Source: Cyclobacteriaceae bacterium (GTDB lineage Bacteria; Bacteroidota; Bacteroidia; Cytophagales; Cyclobacteriaceae). From it: a stretch of 64,000 bases of DNA. The notes under the pieces are model-generated. The model was not told where the DNA came from, searched no databases, and saw only the letters and a program-made list of their open reading frames with translations. The stretch covers positions 1-64,000 of the forward strand of contig JAHBTY010000007.1 of the NCBI GenBank assembly GCA_019638355.1, given 5' to 3'. Below are positions 46,001-54,597 of the stretch, piece by piece (position 1 is the first letter of the stretch; each line of letters opens with the position of its first letter). The position numbers and the translations under genes are program-made.

Positions 46001-46192
46001 ATTACTACGGGATTTGAGTTGCAACGCGAAGATGTAAGGTTATTGAATTTACTGGGGCAGGAGTTACCGATAGCGTTTGAGCAAGCGGGGCCGTATTATA
46101 CCATTAGCCCGCGCACACCCACCCCCGGGGTTTATATTTTGCAGGTGCGCAAAGGTTTCTGGGGGCAATCGCTGCGGGTGGTAATCGAATAG
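43034..46192 (+). CDS. T9SS adhesin-like protein, paralogue 2 of 3
   Basis: A 1052-residue secreted protein with the same plan as paralogue 1: signal peptide (about 1-22), N-terminal beta domain (KNNYAVGLGKNRLIVVAVTG), repeat region (YYSRNATSGGQW-like, here FYSRNATSGGQW), a different LamG-like domain (about 480-710, KLWLRAGNGAFSD, WNDQSGNNNHALQ) and the same C-terminal half with T9SS sorting domain. It is a mosaic: the middle resembles paralogue 3 more closely at DNA level, and the 3' third is nearly identical to paralogue 1. Surface adhesion or glycan binding through the LamG-like domain is inferred. Confidence 0.88.
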   Translation: MKTGLVVLIALAIFLKIELGFGQASLVGGSVTTSKNNYAVGLGKNRLIVVAVTGEAATIGTITAITWGGQNLTQARTQASGGVQRTDIWYLNEAGIAAARGSCTYNFVVTWSAAPATEVFAALTLKDVNQTTPVAASNSAASMAAQTRNTGNIAVSVGDFLVYASSSSSDRTHTAAATYTEQTDQTIGGVGGTSMAVATKAITAAGNENPTATWTAPDSRLINAGVAFAGVTATNVQTFYSRNATSGGQWDSNTAWTLNSDGSGGPLAAGVWPTRTDNVVIRSGHTIVVNATDDNKRCGVSPDGLGQPNIGPFVSSNLPMFYHTGDITIGGTLNVTGIEMMTGGYTHVLTGGTFSLGSNLVQVGYLEVDAGSTFSSLDDLILTGNSVTIINTNSTSTDDLIIDHTNATLCGIGTATLQNGSGSQVTYSNGGTVNQICTSFTINCTGVGCTGFPVVGTTVVLTGITGPAGVGSAPNNKLWLRAGNGAFSDLGTTAAVNLGSVRQWNDQSGNNNHALQNTVANRPIFRTGQDNGQAALEFTGDLFIDGPNLGIAANSSATYLIVFRDTQTGLGAINDGNGHFILDRTTATNGLYSLKPITGNVYAFQKRDDGGGGLGGPNSTTTINTNSKWIEMVRNRGVNYRFYYNGAQEASIADGDGNTTPPPPRIGRHATTANGGLRGFIYEFIIYNSTINEAQRVLLNNYIAAKYGYTLGVNDVYTMDNVANGNFDFEVAGIGQASDGSKHIDAKGSGAVRMWNPSGLGNGEFLIWGHNGLALSGGNTSVDGTIIQERLNRVWRVSETGDVGNVSVSVDLAGTLGSALGNNLRLLIDRDGDGFADNDVTPIAGSFSGTTITFSGVNFQNGDRFTIGNTNLALPLPIELISFDAEVIAHEVKLKWSTASELNNDYFTIQRSQGGEVWESVVQVSGAGNSTTVRHYETTDGLPYAGVSYYRLKQTDLDGRYSYSSVKRVEVNPVYQLKAFPNPSKEKFSITTGFELQREDVRLLNLLGQELPIAFEQAGPYYTISPRTPTPGVYILQVRKGFWGQSLRVVIE
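43925..44406 (+). repeat. 482-bp similar block shared by paralogues 2 and 3
   Basis: It aligns without gaps to 47169-47650 (offset 3244) with roughly 25-27 differences by eye, about 95% identity. The 180 bases before it in the same domain are visibly less similar. It is the middle half of a mosaic in which paralogue 2 takes different parts from each neighbour. Confidence 0.8.
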
Positions 46193-46280
46193 GCCTTCCG
46201 CAGCCCCACAACTTCAGGATTAAGGTAGATTTTGCTTTCTTTGCAGTTGGGAAAGAATTTGCTTACCTAAACAAAGCATT

Positions 46281-49200
46281 ATGGCTGCATTTTACTTGAG
46301 GCGATTACTGGTATGTTTGCTTTTCGTCCTTCCAGCAATAGGTTTTTCTCAAGCACCCGGTAATGGCATGTTTGTAGCCTATAATTCGGATGGTAATCAT
46401 GGGTTTGCGTTTGTAACGTTTGTGGATGTTCCCAACGGTACAGTGGTGCGATTCAACGATAATGAATGGAATGGACTGGCAATTGGCAGTGGTGGAGCGT
46501 TTAATGGTGGCGAATCTGCCATCAACTGGACCAATAGTACTGGCAACACCATTTTTGCAGGTACCGTCATCACCATAACCAATCTGAATACCACTCCAGC
46601 GGCATCAATCGGAACGATGTCGGGTGGAGCAATGACGCTCGAAAACGATAATGAAGTTATCTACATGTTTATCGGAACGAATGCCTCTACACCCACCACA
46701 TTTATAACAGCAATAGCCAACAATGGATTTAGTGTAGCGAATGGTCAACTAACCAATACAGGATTAACGGCAGGCACAACGGCCACTGCAATAACAGGTG
46801 GGCAGGATATTACAGTTTACAATGGTAGTATAAATTGTACGGGTACTTTAACTACGTGTGCTGCCGCCATTGCTGCACCAGCAAACTGGGTTTCGCAAAA
46901 TACAGGAGGCGATGACTCTATCGGTACACCACCCAATTTTCCAGGTAGTGTACCTTGTAATTTTTATGGAGTTGCATTTGGTACCGTTACTTATTATTCA
47001 CGTAATGCCACATCAGGAGGGCAGTGGGATAGTAACACAGCCTGGACTCTAAACTCTGATGGATCGGGCGGGCCTTTAGCTGCGGGTGTTTGGCCCAGGC
47101 GGCATGATAATGTAGTGATCCGCAGTGGCCACACCATTGTAGTAAATGCCACGAACGATAACCGCAGTTGTGGAGTTTCTCCGGATGGACTGGGTCAGCC
47201 CAACATTGGCCCGTTTGTGTCGTCAAACCTTCTTATGTTTTATCATACTGGCGATATTACCATAGGTGGTACCTTGAATGTTACCGGTATTGAGATGATG
47301 ACGGGTGGTTATACCCGCGTACTGGCAGGCGGTACCTTTAGCTTAGGGTCTAACCTGGTGCAAGTAGGCTATCTGGAAGTGGATGCAGGATCTACCTTCA
47401 GCAGTTTGGATGATTTGATTTTAACTGGCAACAGTGTAACCATTATCAACACCAATTCTACTTCTACTGATGATTTGATTATCGATCATACCAATGCTAC
47501 ACTTTGTGGCACCGGCACAGCTACGTTACAAAACGGATCGGGCAGCCAGGTTACCTATAGCAACGGTGGTACTGTAAACCAGATTTGTACTTCGTTTACG
47601 ATTAACTGTACGGGTGTGGGCTGCACAGGATTTCCGGTGGTAGGTACAACGCCCGTTGTTACAGGCATAACCGGACCGGCAGGTGTTGGTAGTAATGCAG
47701 GAGATTCCTTCCTTAAAATATGGTTTAAGGTAGATAATGGTTTAAATACAACGGGAACCACAATTAATAGTTGGGCAAACTCAGCCGGAGTGTCGGCATT
47801 GAATATAAGTGAAACAGGAGGACAGCGACCTACCTTAGTTGCCGGAGTCGTTAATGGTTATCCGGAAGTAAGTTTTAATGGTTCAAATCGTTTAAGATCA
47901 GGATTAACATTAACAACATCAAACTTTGTTACTAATCAGGCTTCCTCTTTCGTGGTTAATAAAGCAGACAATACCACACAAACAAGTTGTGTATATCTAA
48001 CAGACCCGCTAGAAGCAAACAGATTTGCAAATCACATTCCATGGGGTGGAACTGTTTATTATGATTTTGGCACCTGTTGCGGAACAGATGCGCGTATAGA
48101 GGTTGGTGGTTTAGCCGGGTTAACAAACTATTCCATTTGGTCGTATGATGCTAATTCTGCTTCGGGGAAACAACTTTACCGCAATGGAACTGAATTACAA
48201 AACAGAGCCGGCATATCAACCTATTCAAGCCACGCCACGCATCGATTTAATATCGGTGGCAATACTACGGGATCAGGCGGGTTTGAAGGGGATGTTACAG
48301 AGGTAATAATTTTTAATGCCAGGATTAATCAAGCGCAGCGGGTTCTTATTCAGAATTATTTATCGGCCAAGTATGCCATTGCATTAACTGCGCAGGATTT
48401 ATATACGATGGATGATCCTGGTAATGGCAATTTTGATTTTGAAGTAGCCGGAATTGGTCAGGCTTCAGATGGTAGCAGGCACATAGATGCAAAAGGTTCT
48501 GGTGCCGTGCGCATGTGGAATCCGAATGGACTATCAAATAATGAATTCATGATTTGGGGCCATAATGGTTTACCATTTACAGGTGGAAACACAGCAGTTG
48601 ATGGGGTTATTATCCGCGAACGCCTAAACCGGGTATGGCGGGTGAGTGAAAATTCGGATGTGGGTTCAGTTTCTATATCGGTGGATTTAGCCGGTACCTT
48701 AGGTTCGGCCTTAGGAAGTAACTTAAGGTTGTTAATTGATCGAGATGGTGATGGTTTTGCTGATAACGATGTAACTCCAATTGCCGGATCGTTTAGCGGT
48801 ACTGTGGTTACATTTTCCGGAGTAAATTTTCAAAATGGCGATCGCTTTACCATTGGAAATACCAATCTGGCATTACCACTTCCAATCGAATTGCTTGCAT
48901 TTGAAGCATCGGTTATCCAAAATGAAATATTGCTGCAGTGGTCAACCGCTACGGAGCTCAACAACGACTACTTTACCATACAACGCTCGTACAATGGCGA
49001 AAGCTGGGATGCGATTGCAACTATAAAGGGTGCCGGCAATAGTTTGGTGCGGACGGACTACGAAACTACCGATACAAATCCGCTAATGGGTGTGTCCTAT
49101 TACCGATTAAAACAAACGGATTTTGATGGTACTTCAACGTATTCGTCTGTTAAACGCGTACAGGTTGACGAACGCTACCAATTAAAAGCATATCCCAATC

Positions 49201-49412
49201 CTACTACGGGTAAATTAACGGTTACCACCGGTTTTAATCTCGAACCTCAGGACATCCGGTTGTTGAATACGATCGGGCAGCAAGTACCCATTCAGGTTCA
49301 TCAACAGGGTGGTGAAGCAGAGATTGAAGCAATTAATCCGCCACCCGGAATTTATATACTGCAGGTTCGGAAAGGTTTTTGGCAACAATCGCTTCGAATC
49401 AGAATCGATTAA
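46281..49412 (+). CDS. T9SS adhesin-like protein, paralogue 3 of 3
   Basis: A 1043-residue secreted protein. The signal peptide (LLVCLLFVLPAIGFSQ) is followed by an N-terminal domain unrelated to that of paralogues 1 and 2 (about 25-235, GNGMFVAYNSDGNHGFAFVT, lamin-tail-like in appearance). Next come the shared repeat region (YYSRNATSGGQWDSNTAW), a third version of the LamG-like domain (about 475-705, LKIWFKVDNGLNT), and the conserved C-terminal part with T9SS sorting domain (KAYPNPTTGKL ... RIRID). Its C-terminal half is clearly diverged from the nearly identical pair. Its stop shares TTAA with the convergent acyl-CoA gene. Confidence 0.88.
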   Translation: MAAFYLRRLLVCLLFVLPAIGFSQAPGNGMFVAYNSDGNHGFAFVTFVDVPNGTVVRFNDNEWNGLAIGSGGAFNGGESAINWTNSTGNTIFAGTVITITNLNTTPAASIGTMSGGAMTLENDNEVIYMFIGTNASTPTTFITAIANNGFSVANGQLTNTGLTAGTTATAITGGQDITVYNGSINCTGTLTTCAAAIAAPANWVSQNTGGDDSIGTPPNFPGSVPCNFYGVAFGTVTYYSRNATSGGQWDSNTAWTLNSDGSGGPLAAGVWPRRHDNVVIRSGHTIVVNATNDNRSCGVSPDGLGQPNIGPFVSSNLLMFYHTGDITIGGTLNVTGIEMMTGGYTRVLAGGTFSLGSNLVQVGYLEVDAGSTFSSLDDLILTGNSVTIINTNSTSTDDLIIDHTNATLCGTGTATLQNGSGSQVTYSNGGTVNQICTSFTINCTGVGCTGFPVVGTTPVVTGITGPAGVGSNAGDSFLKIWFKVDNGLNTTGTTINSWANSAGVSALNISETGGQRPTLVAGVVNGYPEVSFNGSNRLRSGLTLTTSNFVTNQASSFVVNKADNTTQTSCVYLTDPLEANRFANHIPWGGTVYYDFGTCCGTDARIEVGGLAGLTNYSIWSYDANSASGKQLYRNGTELQNRAGISTYSSHATHRFNIGGNTTGSGGFEGDVTEVIIFNARINQAQRVLIQNYLSAKYAIALTAQDLYTMDDPGNGNFDFEVAGIGQASDGSRHIDAKGSGAVRMWNPNGLSNNEFMIWGHNGLPFTGGNTAVDGVIIRERLNRVWRVSENSDVGSVSISVDLAGTLGSALGSNLRLLIDRDGDGFADNDVTPIAGSFSGTVVTFSGVNFQNGDRFTIGNTNLALPLPIELLAFEASVIQNEILLQWSTATELNNDYFTIQRSYNGESWDAIATIKGAGNSLVRTDYETTDTNPLMGVSYYRLKQTDFDGTSTYSSVKRVQVDERYQLKAYPNPTTGKLTVTTGFNLEPQDIRLLNTIGQQVPIQVHQQGGEAEIEAINPPPGIYILQVRKGFWQQSLRIRID

Positions 49413-51712
49413 TCGCGCGCAGCGATTGGTGCAGCCAGGCAACTTTCCGGAATATTAAATGCATCCGTCAGGGGTACTGCGTCTTGCCGAATTTCCCAAC
49501 ACAATTGGTTCACCATTTTACGAATGGCTTTGGTTTTAACGCCTTCCATATAGCCTTGTTCCAGGTACCAGCCCTTATTTTTATTGATCTGCGAAAGCGC
49601 AAAAAGATCGCAGAGTTTTTTTAGTACAATCTTACAGCCTTCGTTTTGGGTTTCGGCTACCTGTTCTATAAACTTCTCCAGAATAATCCGTTCGATGTAA
49701 GCAAATCCAACTTCTACAAGATGGTGTTGGCATACGTTGAATGCATCAAAACTATCCATGCCACTATCAATGTGTCGTTTCAATCGTTTTGCGGCCGAGG
49801 TAAGAATATCGCGTTCACGATATTTAAATGCGTTGAGTTGAAACTCCGGATCTAACAAGTGTGCTTCATCTGTATTGCGAACGGTAATCGGATTCATTTC
49901 CGTTATACTGGTTTTAGCTTTTTCGGCTACATAGTTTAATATGGTAAACACGTTCATATTGGCGAATTCCTGCCTGAACTCGGTAAGTCTGCTCTTGGCC
50001 ACCAATTGCATCAATACAGTATTATCGCCTTCAAACGTAGTGTAGATGTCGGTATCGTTTTTTAATACTTCAATCCGGTTCTCCGACAAATAGCCTTTGC
50101 CACCACATGCTTCGCGACATTCCTGTAGCGTGGCAGTAGTATTCCAGGTTGCAAACGATTTAAGGCCGGCCGCTAATGCTTCAATCTCCTGCATTTCTTC
50201 TTCTTTGCGATTGATGAAGCGGTCGGTTAAATATTGCAATGCGAAATGCAGTGCATACGTGTTGGCGAGCAAAGGCATTAACCTGCGTTGGTGTGTGCGG
50301 TAATTCAGAATCGGAACTTCACTTCCGCCCTCAGGGCCGAATTGCCTGCGCTGATCGCCATAACGAATGGCAATAGTTAATCCGGATTTAGAAGCAGCAT
50401 TACCCGAACGTGGAATACCAATGCGACCGCCCACCAATGTACCAAGCATGGTAAAAAATCTTCGGTTGTCGCTGGAGATCGGGCTCTCAAATTTGCCGGC
50501 ATCGTTTACAGAGGCAAAGCGGTCGAGCATATTCTCTTTCGGAATAATTACGTGATCGAAATAAATAACCCCATTATCCACTCCATTCAATCCCATTTTG
50601 CGGCCGCAATCTTTAATTCGCACACCGGGTAAAACTTTGCCTTTCTTATCGCGTAAGGGAACAATGAATGCACTTACACCATAGTCAGTACCATCAATAA
50701 TCAGTTTCGCAAATACTGTAGCCATCTGGCCATGACAGGCTGCGTTGCCGATGTATTCTTTGCGCGCATATTCATTGGGTGTATGTATATTAAATGTTTT
50801 GGTGGCAGGATCGTACGTAGCAGTAGTTTCAATACCCTTTACATTCGAGCCGTGGTTAGTCTCCGTCATGGCAAAGCATCCCGGTAACTCCAGGCTTCCT
50901 ATGTCGTTCAAATACTTTTTGTGGTGTTTTTCTGTTCCAAGAAAGTAAATACTCATACCCCACAAACCAAACTGCACTCCAAACTTTACCACTAAACTCA
51001 GATCATGATAGCTCAATGTCTCCATGATGGTAAAGTAGGCTCGCATATCGCCACCGCCACCATATTCTTTCGGATAGGCCATAGCGCCATATCCTTGTTC
51101 GGCCAAAAACTTACACCATTGCAGTACTTGTTTTCGATACAAGTCCAGATCGCCCGGACCAACGTATGCAAATTCCGGATCGGACAATAACGTTTTTACC
51201 TTGCGGATTATATCAGCCTGCTCACCATCCAGAATTTTTGTAAGTTCGTTTACATCAAAATTATGTTGTGTTGTTTGTTCAGATGTGATGGTATGATGAC
51301 CACCTTGAAAATTGTAGATAGCCTCGTGGCTGATAAAGCCAAGAGTTGTTTCAATTTTGGCAAGCGAAGGACGAATTTTTTCGAGTGCAGCACTGATTGT
51401 TTCATCGCCCTGCAGGCTCGCTAATTTGATACCGAGCGAGGTGAGTGTTTCGCGCGATTGCGATCCATTGGTAACTTGTGCAATGGCAGCTTTCCATGAA
51501 CTTAATTCTTCAAACGAGGGTGGTTGCCTGGGATCAATTTTACCAAGCAGAAATGCCCGCTCTGTTTCGCTTATCCAATCTTGTGAGTTCAGTAAACCTT
51601 CCAGTGTTGAAACTTCGCTGGGTGTAAGAATTGAATCAGACCAAACGGTATAAAGCACGGGTACAAAAACCAATAGTTTCGGGTTGTTTTTTACTACGGT
51701 TGAATCAATCAT
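49409..51712 (-). CDS. Acyl-CoA oxidase/dehydrogenase with TerB-like N-terminal extension
   Basis: A 767-residue flavoenzyme. The core has the family motifs CFAMTETNHGSNVKGIETTA (FAD contact) and GGKGYLSENRIEVLKNDTDI, with TFEGDNTVLMQLVAK typical of acyl-CoA oxidases and very long dehydrogenases. It starts the oxidation of acyl-CoA. About 120 extra N-terminal residues (LYTVWSDSILTPSEVSTLEG) look like a TerB-type helical domain. I prefer ATG 51712 to a TTG at 51751, because the added residues are poor and AT-rich. Its 3' end overlaps the third adhesin gene by 4 bases. Confidence 0.88.
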   Translation of the reverse strand: MIDSTVVKNNPKLLVFVPVLYTVWSDSILTPSEVSTLEGLLNSQDWISETERAFLLGKIDPRQPPSFEELSSWKAAIAQVTNGSQSRETLTSLGIKLASLQGDETISAALEKIRPSLAKIETTLGFISHEAIYNFQGGHHTITSEQTTQHNFDVNELTKILDGEQADIIRKVKTLLSDPEFAYVGPGDLDLYRKQVLQWCKFLAEQGYGAMAYPKEYGGGGDMRAYFTIMETLSYHDLSLVVKFGVQFGLWGMSIYFLGTEKHHKKYLNDIGSLELPGCFAMTETNHGSNVKGIETTATYDPATKTFNIHTPNEYARKEYIGNAACHGQMATVFAKLIIDGTDYGVSAFIVPLRDKKGKVLPGVRIKDCGRKMGLNGVDNGVIYFDHVIIPKENMLDRFASVNDAGKFESPISSDNRRFFTMLGTLVGGRIGIPRSGNAASKSGLTIAIRYGDQRRQFGPEGGSEVPILNYRTHQRRLMPLLANTYALHFALQYLTDRFINRKEEEMQEIEALAAGLKSFATWNTTATLQECREACGGKGYLSENRIEVLKNDTDIYTTFEGDNTVLMQLVAKSRLTEFRQEFANMNVFTILNYVAEKAKTSITEMNPITVRNTDEAHLLDPEFQLNAFKYRERDILTSAAKRLKRHIDSGMDSFDAFNVCQHHLVEVGFAYIERIILEKFIEQVAETQNEGCKIVLKKLCDLFALSQINKNKGWYLEQGYMEGVKTKAIRKMVNQLCWEIRQDAVPLTDAFNIPESCLAAPIAARD

Positions 51713-51875
51713 GGCAGGTAGTTTTTTATTGAAGTTTTTAAAAATAATCAATTTTTAATGAGCCCAGAAACGATTCTTTTCGGTTACTGAACGGGCTTTT
51801 TATCAATTGGCAACGGCCATGTTTTCAATTTAAAATAGAAATGCTTACTTTTCTTTAACCTAAAATCTACCAACC

Positions 51876-52349
51876 ATGAATTTCAAACCCGAAATCAAGT
51901 CAAAAGAAGAACTTAATGGCGGCTTGCCCAAGTACGAGTCAATCGTAAAGTACATGGTGCAACAACACAACCTGGTAACAGTGCGGCCCGATCAATCGAT
52001 AAATGAAGTAATCAATATAATGATTGAGAAACGCATATCCGGTGCTCCGGTGTTGGATGAAAACCGAAAACTGGTGGGCATTATTTCTGAGCGCGATTGC
52101 CTGCGGATAATTGTTGATCAGGCTTACCACAATCAACCACACAGCGAACCAAAAGTGGCTGATTATATGACACGACAAGTAAAGACTATGTCGCCCGATA
52201 ATAATGTAGTAGAAGCAGCTACTGAATTTCTCAACACACCTATTAGAAGGCTTCCGGTAGTTGAAAACGGTGTATTAATTGGTCAGATCAGCAGGATTGA
52301 TATTTTAAGAGCCGCCAAATCTATCAGTCCCACTACGTGGGGCGGATAA
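51876..52349 (+). CDS. Tandem CBS-domain protein
   Basis: A 157-residue cytosolic protein made of two CBS domains (about 25-85 and 95-155). Landmarks are VRPDQSINEVINIMIEKRIS-type helices, GAPVLDENRKLVGIISERDC and the second-domain equivalent RRLPVVENGVLIGQISRIDI. Such pairs bind adenosine nucleotides or similar ligands and act as energy sensors. No enzyme is fused or adjacent, so the target is unknown. It ends at a strong terminator shared with the convergent SPFH gene. Confidence 0.92.
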   Translation: MNFKPEIKSKEELNGGLPKYESIVKYMVQQHNLVTVRPDQSINEVINIMIEKRISGAPVLDENRKLVGIISERDCLRIIVDQAYHNQPHSEPKVADYMTRQVKTMSPDNNVVEAATEFLNTPIRRLPVVENGVLIGQISRIDILRAAKSISPTTWGG

Positions 52350-52351
52350 GC

Positions 52352-52374
52352 AAAAGCCGGTTAAGCCGGCTTTT
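52352..52374. terminator. Bidirectional Rho-independent terminator
   Basis: AAAAGCCGG and CCGGCTTTT form a perfect 9-bp stem with a 5-base loop, followed by a T-rich tail on the plus strand and a short T run on the minus strand. It lies between convergent genes, and the SPFH stop codon (TAA on the minus strand) sits in the loop, so the stem also encodes the last SPFH residues. Confidence 0.8.
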
Positions 52375-53317
52375 GTTTTTCTTCTGCAATTGGTAAAGTT
52401 CCTTTGCTAACTGAAAGCAATTCCTGCATGGTGCGTTTCATGCTATCGGTTGATCCATCCAGAAAGATGGTATTACCTTTTCCATGTTCAGCAAAATGAC
52501 GGATGGCTTCTGTCCACATCGAAAATAAAATGAAAGATGAATCGAGGTTGGCATGTTGCATTTCCTTGGCAGCGTGGGCCATACCTTTTGATACTTCTTC
52601 TCGGAAAAGTGCCACGCCTTGTCCACGAAGTTGAGCGGCAATCTTTTCAGCTTCGGCCGCAATCTTAATAGCATTACCATCGGCTTCGGCCGCTTTGGTT
52701 TTAGTAATCAACAACGCATGGCCTTCATTTTCGGCAGCAGCCCGCAAGTTATGCGAGGCAACCACTTTAGCCATTGATTTCATAATGGTTTCGTCAAAAG
52801 CAATGTCGTTCAGTTGCAAGTCGTGCAAATGATAACCCCAGTCTTCAAGTGTATGGTCTAGTTGCTTTTTAACTTCCAGTACTATTTCGGTGCGCAACGA
52901 TAAAATCTCGCTCTGCTTTTTGGTTGCCACAAAGCTTCGAATAGAACCTTCGATGGTGCGAACGAGGGCCGTCATAAAACTTTGTTCATCCACGAATTTA
53001 AATGCAACATTCTTAATGGTTTCCTCCTGTTGATTTAAAACAGAAAACAGCAACATAGCCTTAAAGTTAACATTCGCCTGGTCGATGGTGGTGGCCTGAA
53101 AGGCAAGTTCTACCGATTGATTTTGTACTGAAATGCGCGTGAGAATTTTTTCGATTACCGGAATGCGCATGTTAAGGCCGGGTCGCATGATACGCCTGTA
53201 CTTACCGAAAATTGTAACCACAGCAATAGAACCTTGCTTAACGGTAACAAACATGGTGAATAACAGTAGAAAGCCCAGCCCAAAGGCCAGGAAAATAATT
53301 GCTTCGAATGATTCCAT
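52361..53317 (-). CDS. SPFH/band 7 (stomatin-prohibitin) membrane protein
   Basis: A 318-residue protein with one N-terminal membrane helix (IIFLAFGLGFLLLFTMFV), a band 7 domain (about 35-210; GKYRRIMRPGLNMRIPVIEK, LQLNDIAFDETIMKSM) and a C-terminal coiled coil rich in Ala/Glu (AAENEGHALLITKTKAAEAD, KIAAEAEKIAAQLRGQG). Such proteins form ring-shaped oligomers that organise the inner membrane and partner proteases. No NfeD-type partner is adjacent. Its last codons lie in the bidirectional terminator. Confidence 0.93.
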   Translation of the reverse strand: MESFEAIIFLAFGLGFLLLFTMFVTVKQGSIAVVTIFGKYRRIMRPGLNMRIPVIEKILTRISVQNQSVELAFQATTIDQANVNFKAMLLFSVLNQQEETIKNVAFKFVDEQSFMTALVRTIEGSIRSFVATKKQSEILSLRTEIVLEVKKQLDHTLEDWGYHLHDLQLNDIAFDETIMKSMAKVVASHNLRAAAENEGHALLITKTKAAEADGNAIKIAAEAEKIAAQLRGQGVALFREEVSKGMAHAAKEMQHANLDSSFILFSMWTEAIRHFAEHGKGNTIFLDGSTDSMKRTMQELLSVSKGTLPIAEEKQKPA

Positions 53318-53406
53318 AATGGGATTGTCGGATTAAAGTCGAGCGTAAATACAAATAACCATTGAAAGGTAGTTGGTCTAAAATACTTTAATTTATCGAC
53401 AACAAG

Positions 53407-53414
53407 TATTTTTG
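53407..53414 (+). promoter_or_regulatory. Candidate Bacteroidota -7 promoter element (TATTTTTG)
   Basis: An exact TAnnTTTG match 28 bases before the ATG of the cyclophilin gene, in the divergent gap with the SPFH gene. Confidence 0.45.
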
Positions 53415-53442
53415 AGTAATTTTAATTACCGATTAACTTTTT

Positions 53443-54180
53443 ATGCGTGTTATCCATGTACTTTTTTTGGGTTTGTTGATTAGTTCTTGTGGAAAGCAAA
53501 CTTATTTCCGATCGCTATCGGATGCTGAAAAATCAGACCTTATTAAATATAAAAAGCAATACAAGGTTGATGATACCTACCGCGTGTTGATTATTACCAA
53601 TTATGGTAACATGATTGTGAAATTGTTTAACGAAACCCCACTGCACCGCGATAATTTTGTAACGAAAGTAAAGGCTGGCTTTTACGACAGTTTACTCTTT
53701 CACCGGGTAATTAATAATTTTATGATTCAGGGTGGTGATCCTACCAGTAAAAAAGCTGCTGATGGGGATCGCTTAGGTAGTGGTTCGGCACCAGGCGATC
53801 GGATTGCCGCTGAGTTCAGAACGAACCAAGGTATCTATCACAAACGCGGGGCGCTGGCTGCTGCGCGCGATAATAATCCCGAAAAGGCAAGCAGCAATTG
53901 TCAGTTCTATATTGTGCAACGGCCAGCGTGGCGTACCACACAATTAGATAGCACTATTGTGCAACGCAATCTTACCCTGAACGAAACACAAAAGAAGCTT
54001 TATACAACACAAGGCGGCACACCGCACCTGGATGGCGGCTATACAGTGTTTGGAGAGTTGTTAACAGGATTTGATGTACTGGATAAGATAGCAACCACAA
54101 AAACCAATTCGGCTGACAGACCCATCGAAAATGTGCGCATGAAAATGTTTGTGCTAACTGAACCCAAAAAATCGAAATGA
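53443..54180 (+). CDS. Cyclophilin-type peptidyl-prolyl isomerase lipoprotein
   Basis: A 245-residue lipoprotein (lipobox ISSC, Cys16). The cyclophilin signature is FHRVINNFMIQGGDP, followed by DRIAAEFRTNQGIYHKRGAL and GGYTVFGELLTGFDVLDKI. It would isomerise proline peptide bonds and help fold proteins in the periplasm or at the outer membrane. A segment of ~30 residues (LDSTIVQRNLTLNETQKKLY) is inserted before the last part compared with minimal cyclophilins. It overlaps the DoxX gene by 4 bases (ATGA). Confidence 0.93.
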   Translation: MRVIHVLFLGLLISSCGKQTYFRSLSDAEKSDLIKYKKQYKVDDTYRVLIITNYGNMIVKLFNETPLHRDNFVTKVKAGFYDSLLFHRVINNFMIQGGDPTSKKAADGDRLGSGSAPGDRIAAEFRTNQGIYHKRGALAAARDNNPEKASSNCQFYIVQRPAWRTTQLDSTIVQRNLTLNETQKKLYTTQGGTPHLDGGYTVFGELLTGFDVLDKIATTKTNSADRPIENVRMKMFVLTEPKKSK

Positions 54181-54590
54181 AAAAACTCTTTTCGTCCGTG
54201 CCTGTCTATCCTGATAAGGGTTTAGCTATTATCAGGATTGCTGTGGGCTTATTGTTGGCATATCATGGCTTTGAAGTTTTTGATCGGGAAACCATGCAGA
54301 GCTATTTAACATGGGATAATTTTAAAAGTGGGACAAGCGAGTTTTTGGTTTACTTAGGAAAATCTTCCGAGTTTATTTCAGGAGTGTTGTTAGCGCTGGG
54401 CATTTTTACGCGTCTTGGGGGATTGCTTGCAGCTGGCACGTTGAGCTACATAACTTTTTTTGTGGGCAATGGAAGGTTCTGGTATGAAGATCAACATCCG
54501 TTTATGTTTGTTTTGTTTGGGGTGCTTTTCTTTTTTACTGGGCCGGGCGCATGGAGCTTGGATAAATGGTTAAACCGAACGGGGAAATAA
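54177..54590 (+). CDS. DoxX-family membrane protein
   Basis: A 137-residue inner-membrane protein with about four helices. The DoxX/DoxD-like pattern is IIRIAVGLLLAYHGFEVF, GKSSEFISGVLLALGIFTRLGGLLAAG and GPGAWSLDKW. Members are linked to redox or thiosulfate metabolism in some bacteria, but most are uncharacterised. It starts inside the end of the cyclophilin gene and stops 7 bases before the AsmA-like gene, so the three genes form one unit. Confidence 0.88.
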   Translation: MKKLFSSVPVYPDKGLAIIRIAVGLLLAYHGFEVFDRETMQSYLTWDNFKSGTSEFLVYLGKSSEFISGVLLALGIFTRLGGLLAAGTLSYITFFVGNGRFWYEDQHPFMFVLFGVLFFFTGPGAWSLDKWLNRTGK

Positions 54591-54597
54591 CCAACCA

